From the NCBI GenBank assembly GCA_964371945.1, contig CAYJPA010000006.1, forward strand, positions 1 through 64,000: DNA of 64,000 bases, written 5' to 3'. Positions 60,459-64,000 of the stretch are shown piece by piece (positions within the stretch are counted from its first letter, which is position 1; each line of letters begins with the position of its first letter). The DNA is from CAYJPA01 sp964371945. GTDB lineage: Bacteria; Chloroflexota; Chloroflexia; Thermomicrobiales; UBA6265. The notes beneath the pieces were generated by a model. It saw only the letters and a program-made list of their open reading frames with translations, searched no databases and was not told the DNA's origin. The position numbers and the translations under genes are program-made.

Positions 60459-61496
60459 ATGGCAGAAGTGAGCGCGCCACCCGGCAGTCGTACTCCAAGT
60501 GGTGGCCTCTCACAGGGGGCGCTGCGATGGAGTAGCCGCAATGCGCGGATCCTGGCCCCGACGGCTACGTTCGCAGCGATGTTCGTTTTCTTCAGTTTTG
60601 CGACTGACGTATTCTTGACGACCCGGAATCTTCAAAACGTGGTCACGCAGGTCGCGCCGATTGCGGTCGCCGCGACAGGAATTACATTTGTTTTACTCTG
60701 CGCGGAGATCGATCTCAGTATCGCGTCAATCTCCACGTTTTCGGGGATTCTCGTTGCGACGTTCTGGATCGGCGAGCGGTATGCAGACTTAGGAAACTGG
60801 GGCATTTTGGCCGCCGCGGTTGTCGCGGCCGCGCTCGGTCTGATTAACGGCTTCTTCATCGCTTATGTCGGCATTCCATCCTTCATGATGACACTCGCGA
60901 TGCTGACCATCGCCCGCGGGCTTTCAACCTACGTCTCCGAAGGGAAGCCGCTCAGTCCGATTCCCACGGTATTGAAAGATCTGGCGAGCGCCGCGAATAG
61001 GTTCTACGGCATACCGGTGATTGGAATCTTTGCGCTTGGCGTGCTGATCATCGGCGAGATCATTCTAAGTTACACCAAGTTCGGCCGCTACGTGTTCATG
61101 ACCGGTGGCAACCGCGAGGCCGCCGAAATGTCCGGTGTCAACACCCGCCAGATCATCATGTTCACCATGATGATCTCGGGTCTCACCGCCGGAATGACGG
61201 GCATGCTGTTCGTGGGTCGTCTCAGCAGCGCAAATCCGGCGGCGGGAACCAATGTCTTGATCGACACGATCGCGGCCGTCGTACTCGGTGGCACGTCGCT
61301 CTTCGGCGGTGAGGGCGGAATCAAGAACACGGTGCTCGGCCTCTTGATCTTCGCGGTTCTCTCAAATGGTCTCAATCTGTTGCCGAATCTCAGCATTTAC
61401 TTCAAGGAGGCACTCCAGGGCATCATTTTGCTCTGCGCTTTGCTCCTGAATGTTGTTGCGCTTCGACTCGAGAAGGTGCAAACCCGAACAGAGTAA
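60459..61496 (+). CDS. Sugar ABC importer permease (RbsC type)
   Basis: The 345-residue protein has eight to ten membrane helices and the RbsC landmarks: LLCAEIDLSIASISTFSGIL near 79-98, NGFFIAYVGIPSFMMTLAMLTIARG near 131-155, and the C-terminal GGTSLFGGEGGIKNTVLGLLI. It is separated from the ATPase gene by 56 bases. A T-run terminator follows, closing the importer operon. Confidence 0.92.
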   Translation: MAEVSAPPGSRTPSGGLSQGALRWSSRNARILAPTATFAAMFVFFSFATDVFLTTRNLQNVVTQVAPIAVAATGITFVLLCAEIDLSIASISTFSGILVATFWIGERYADLGNWGILAAAVVAAALGLINGFFIAYVGIPSFMMTLAMLTIARGLSTYVSEGKPLSPIPTVLKDLASAANRFYGIPVIGIFALGVLIIGEIILSYTKFGRYVFMTGGNREAAEMSGVNTRQIIMFTMMISGLTAGMTGMLFVGRLSSANPAAGTNVLIDTIAAVVLGGTSLFGGEGGIKNTVLGLLIFAVLSNGLNLLPNLSIYFKEALQGIILLCALLLNVVALRLEKVQTRTE

Positions 61497-61519
61497 GTAA
61501 GTTTCCACGGGTTGATCCG

Positions 61520-61557
61520 CATCTCCTTCTTCCAGTGCGGAGAAGGAGGTGTTTTCC
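61520..61557 (+). terminator. Rho-independent terminator after the importer
   Basis: CATCTCCTTCT and AGAAGGAGGTG pair over 11 bases (one G-U) around a ten-base loop and are followed by TTTTCC. It lies 24 bases after the permease stop and 40 bases before the cyclase gene, so downstream genes may need readthrough or their own promoter. Confidence 0.75.
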
Positions 61558-61596
61558 TATAGGCGATGGTGTGGCGCTTTCGGTGGGAGGGCTGAT

Positions 61597-62439
61597 ATGA
61601 GAAGCCAACAAACTGGTGAACTGGGTTCTTTGCTCTCCGCGCTGATCGGCTTCGAGGTGGTCGATCTCACGGTCACCCTGGCCGAAAACCTCCCGGCGGC
61701 CTGGCCCACGCATATGCCTTTTCAACGGAAGATTTTCAACTGGTACGCGGAGAAGACCGATCAAACACCGGCTTTGCACAGCATTCGCGGTCCGTATCAC
61801 ACTGCCTGGCTAGCGCTCGACGAACATTGCGGTACTCACATCGATGCCCCGGCCCACTTCATCCCGCCGCCGGACTCCGGTCTTCCCCACGCGAGTGAGA
61901 TGGGGAACATGACTCTCGAAAAACTCAATCTGTCCAACATGATGGGACCTGCAGCGGTAATTGACGTCACAGAGCTGAACGACACCACCGGCTCCGGCGT
62001 CAGCCCGGAGATCACACAGGATCACATTCTGGCGTGGGAAGCCGAGCATGGCGAGTTGATGCCGGGTGAGATTGTGCTCTTTCGCAGCGATTGGGATGAG
62101 CGTTATCTCCCGGCGCCCGCCGGAAACGGGTATGCCTTTGATTCGTTCGTGATGAAGCAAGGCTCCGGTTGGCCGACTCCTGGAATTCCAGCGCTCGAGT
62201 TACTGCTTGATCGTAAGGTCAAGACGATCGGTGTCGACGGCGTGAGCGTTGGCTCGGCCCACGATGGTGCGCCTCCGCATCAATTCGGACTCGGTCGCGG
62301 CATGCTCTACCTGGAGCTCCTGGCGAATCTCAAAGCGTTGCCTGCTCGTGGCGCCTACTTCATCTTCCTGCCGATCAAGATTCGGGGCGGCAGCGCCGGC
62401 CCGGGACGCGCGATTGCGCTCGTGCCAAAGAATGCTTGA
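61597..62439 (+). CDS. Cyclase-family metal hydrolase (kynurenine formamidase-like)
   Basis: The 280-residue enzyme has the family motif HCGTHIDAPAHF (H77, H81, D83, H87), which binds zinc or manganese. VVDLTVTLAENLP opens the fold and GVDGVSVGSAHDGAPPHQF closes the active site. Members hydrolyse formyl-kynurenine, isatin or lactone-like substrates, or cyclise polyketides. Beside a sugar importer and two dehydrogenases, a lactone or amide intermediate of a catabolic path is likely. ATG 61597 follows GGGAGG at six bases; the longer frame to 61549 adds no family sequence. Confidence 0.83.
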   Translation: MRSQQTGELGSLLSALIGFEVVDLTVTLAENLPAAWPTHMPFQRKIFNWYAEKTDQTPALHSIRGPYHTAWLALDEHCGTHIDAPAHFIPPPDSGLPHASEMGNMTLEKLNLSNMMGPAAVIDVTELNDTTGSGVSPEITQDHILAWEAEHGELMPGEIVLFRSDWDERYLPAPAGNGYAFDSFVMKQGSGWPTPGIPALELLLDRKVKTIGVDGVSVGSAHDGAPPHQFGLGRGMLYLELLANLKALPARGAYFIFLPIKIRGGSAGPGRAIALVPKNA

Positions 62440-62666
62440 TCTCGTTCGACACAAGAAAAAATCCCCATGCTCGCTCTCGGAAATTCCTGGCGGATTGAGA
62501 TTGACGGATTGAGCAATCCAGTTGAATTTCCTTCAGCCGAACGCGGACCTCTGGCGCAGCCGCGGCAAAAACAGGGCGGGGCGCTATGGGATAATCCCGA
62601 AAGCATGTGACGAGCAATCGGGCTCGCAAAATCAGACTCGAGCGACAGCTCGCACAAGAGGACATC

Positions 62667-63653
62667 ATGGCTGAAGAGCGGTTTTTGATTACCGGCGCGT
62701 TTGGTTGCATCGGGGCCTGGGCGGCCAAGCGCTTGATCGACGAAGACGTTCCCGTCTGGAGCTACGATCTTCCCGGCAACCCGCACCGTCTCCGGCTCCT
62801 GATGAGCGATGAGCAACTGGCGAACCTCAATGTGATTGAGGGCGACATCACCGATCAAGAGCTCTTTGAGAAGTCCGTGGTCGAGAACGGCGTTACGCAT
62901 ATTCTGCATCTCGCGGCATTGCAGGTGCCGATGGTCCGCGCCAATCCAGTGCTTGGCGCGCGGGTGAATGTGGTCGGCTCGACGATCGTGCTGGAAACCG
63001 CAAAACGACACCCCGGTCAAGTGCAGGGAATCTGCTACGCGAGCTCGGTTGCCGTTTACGGCCCGCCGAGTCTCTACCCGGCTGGCGCGATTCAGCACGA
63101 CGCACCCCACCTCCCGACCACACTCTACGGCGTCCAGAAGATGGCCGATGAGTGGACCGCCAAGGTTTACTGGCAGGACTATGGGCTGCGCACGATCGGC
63201 ATCCGCCCTTACTTCGTTTACGGACCCGGCCGAGATCAGGGCATGAGCAGCACGCCGACCAAAGCGATGGCCTCGGCGGCCGCGGGCCGTCCCTATCACA
63301 TCTCATTCAGCGGCACCGCGGTCTATCAGCACGCGGAAGATGTGGCGTCAGTCGCGATTCGCGGCGCCCGAACCAAAGTCGACGGCGCACCTTGCTTCAA
63401 CCTGGGCGGAACGGTGGCCTCGGTGGAAGACGCCATCGACGCGATCGAAGCCGCCCTTCCCGAGATGGAAGGCAAGATCAGCGCGGAACCGGTGCTGATG
63501 CCCTTCCCGGAGGATATGGACGGCGCTCCGCTCGAGGCCGCGATCGGCAAGATCGAGTGGCGTCCGTTCAAGGAAGGCGTTGCCGGCACAATCGAGCATT
63601 TCCAGAAGGCGATCGCGGACGACCGGATCGATATCGACCGCGCGGTCGCTTAG
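62667..63653 (+). CDS. NAD-dependent epimerase/dehydratase
   Basis: The 328-residue extended SDR has GAFGCIGAWAAKRLI (GxxGxxG at 10-16) and ILHLAALQVPMVRANP, with the catalytic YxxxK in LYGVQKMADEW and RPYFVYGPGRDQG. It fits sugar-nucleotide or uronate dehydrogenase/epimerase families. ATG 62667 follows AGAGGA; the upstream 227-base gap contains an extended -10-like TGG-GATAAT near 62590. Next to a sugar importer it may act on a free sugar acid rather than a nucleotide sugar. The substrate is unknown. Confidence 0.85.
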   Translation: MAEERFLITGAFGCIGAWAAKRLIDEDVPVWSYDLPGNPHRLRLLMSDEQLANLNVIEGDITDQELFEKSVVENGVTHILHLAALQVPMVRANPVLGARVNVVGSTIVLETAKRHPGQVQGICYASSVAVYGPPSLYPAGAIQHDAPHLPTTLYGVQKMADEWTAKVYWQDYGLRTIGIRPYFVYGPGRDQGMSSTPTKAMASAAAGRPYHISFSGTAVYQHAEDVASVAIRGARTKVDGAPCFNLGGTVASVEDAIDAIEAALPEMEGKISAEPVLMPFPEDMDGAPLEAAIGKIEWRPFKEGVAGTIEHFQKAIADDRIDIDRAVA

Positions 63654-63707
63654 GCCAGTTTCCGTCTCCTGGGTAGGGAGAGGAGCCAGGGTTGGGGGCA
63701 TTCCGTC

Positions 63708-64000
63708 ATGGCCAACGTAGGTCTGGGCCGCCTGAACGGCAAATCGTGTGTTGTTACCGGCGCCGCTTTTGGCATCGGTCGAGCGACCGCCGAGCTGTTC
63801 GCACGTGAAGGCGCTCAGCTGATCGTAACAGATATCCAGGAAGCCCCGCTGCTGGCGTTTCGCGACGAGCTGCGCGTGATTGGCGCCGAGGTTGAGGCGG
63901 TTGTTGGCGATGTCTCCGTCGTCGAGGACTCCCGTGCGATGATCGACGCCGCAATCTCGCACTACGGTCGAATCGACGGGCTCGTGGCAAATGCGGGGAT
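63708..64000 (+). CDS. Short-chain dehydrogenase/reductase (3' end cut by window)
   Basis: Ninety-seven residues are visible from ATG 63708: GKSCVVTGAAFGIGRATAE with the NAD(P) motif TGxxxGIG, DIQEAPLLAFRDE, GDVSVVEDSRAMID and YGRIDGLVANAG. These are classical SDR landmarks. It lies 54 bases after the epimerase gene, with a weak REP-like element between, and probably belongs to the same catabolic group. The active-site Ser, Tyr and Lys lie beyond the window. Confidence 0.85.
   Translation, partial: MANVGLGRLNGKSCVVTGAAFGIGRATAELFAREGAQLIVTDIQEAPLLAFRDELRVIGAEVEAVVGDVSVVEDSRAMIDAAISHYGRIDGLVANAG

Overview
The window is a dense, roughly 60% G+C bacterial chromosome segment that uses the standard code, AGGAGG-type ribosome sites and many GTG (some TTG) starts. 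No rRNA, tRNA or CRISPR array was seen. Five luciferase-like flavin/F420 oxidoreductases, Tat-exported binding proteins, a PimA-like mannosyltransferase next to a CDP-alcohol phosphatidyltransferase, family III CoA-transferases and several NarL-type regulators suggest a Chloroflexota of the Thermomicrobia type. An actinomycete-like relative is the main alternative. This placement is inference; no search was run.

Layout. 1-2814: three tandem luciferase-like monooxygenase (LLM) genes (-). 2913-6659: two ABC ATPase/ABC-2 permease pairs, probably one exporter operon. 6728-8278: an aminotransferase and a DUF4342 protein. 8451-9270: an AT-richer PIN toxin/antitoxin pair. 9617-12257: two HtrA-like proteases without signal peptides, the second translationally coupled to a regulator with a degenerate receiver. 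12334-14804: an orphan peptide-type permease pair plus a small protein. 15232-15885: rplY. 15947-17425: another LLM gene behind a structured leader with a short ORF and a terminator. 17488-21423: a LysM lipoprotein, a nitrilase-family amidase, a class II aldolase fusion, a remnant resembling ribosomal protein S18, and a fifth LLM gene. 21465-23429: phospholipid head-group synthesis and a GT4 glycosyltransferase. 23560-29195: a complete oligopeptide-type ABC importer.

29509-36243: methylmalonyl-CoA epimerase, a CoA-transferase, a frameshifted FAD oxidoreductase, a BrnT/BrnA toxin-antitoxin pair, and an EamA exporter divergent from a MocR regulator. 36254-39459: an MBL hydrolase and a NarL-type two-component pair. 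39548-44461: MaoC and IclR genes facing a binding protein/CoA-transferase/binding protein unit whose binding proteins lack export signals. 44591-47884: a Tat-exported cystine-knot-like protein fused to a Hint autoprocessing domain, a Gfo/Idh/MocA dehydrogenase and an exported beta-propeller. 48017-50392: one polypeptide carrying GAF-GAF-kinase-receiver-LuxR. 50525-52330: two decayed genes. 52555-56328: an ECF sigma factor, a degenerate-receiver regulator, a PQQ-type sugar dehydrogenase and signal peptidase I. 56399-64000: a dehydrogenase facing a sugar ABC operon (binding protein, double ATPase, permease), followed by a cyclase-family hydrolase, an NAD epimerase and a second dehydrogenase cut by the window end.

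The genes suggest a soil-type heterotroph importing peptides and sugars, handling acyl-CoA intermediates and using F420/FMN redox enzymes. The most unusual items are the knottin-Hint protein, the signal-less binding-protein/CoA-transferase unit, the leader RNA before the fourth LLM gene, and the coupled cytosolic HtrA pair. Four loci carry frameshifts or internal stops, so either local gene decay or indel errors in the assembly must be considered.
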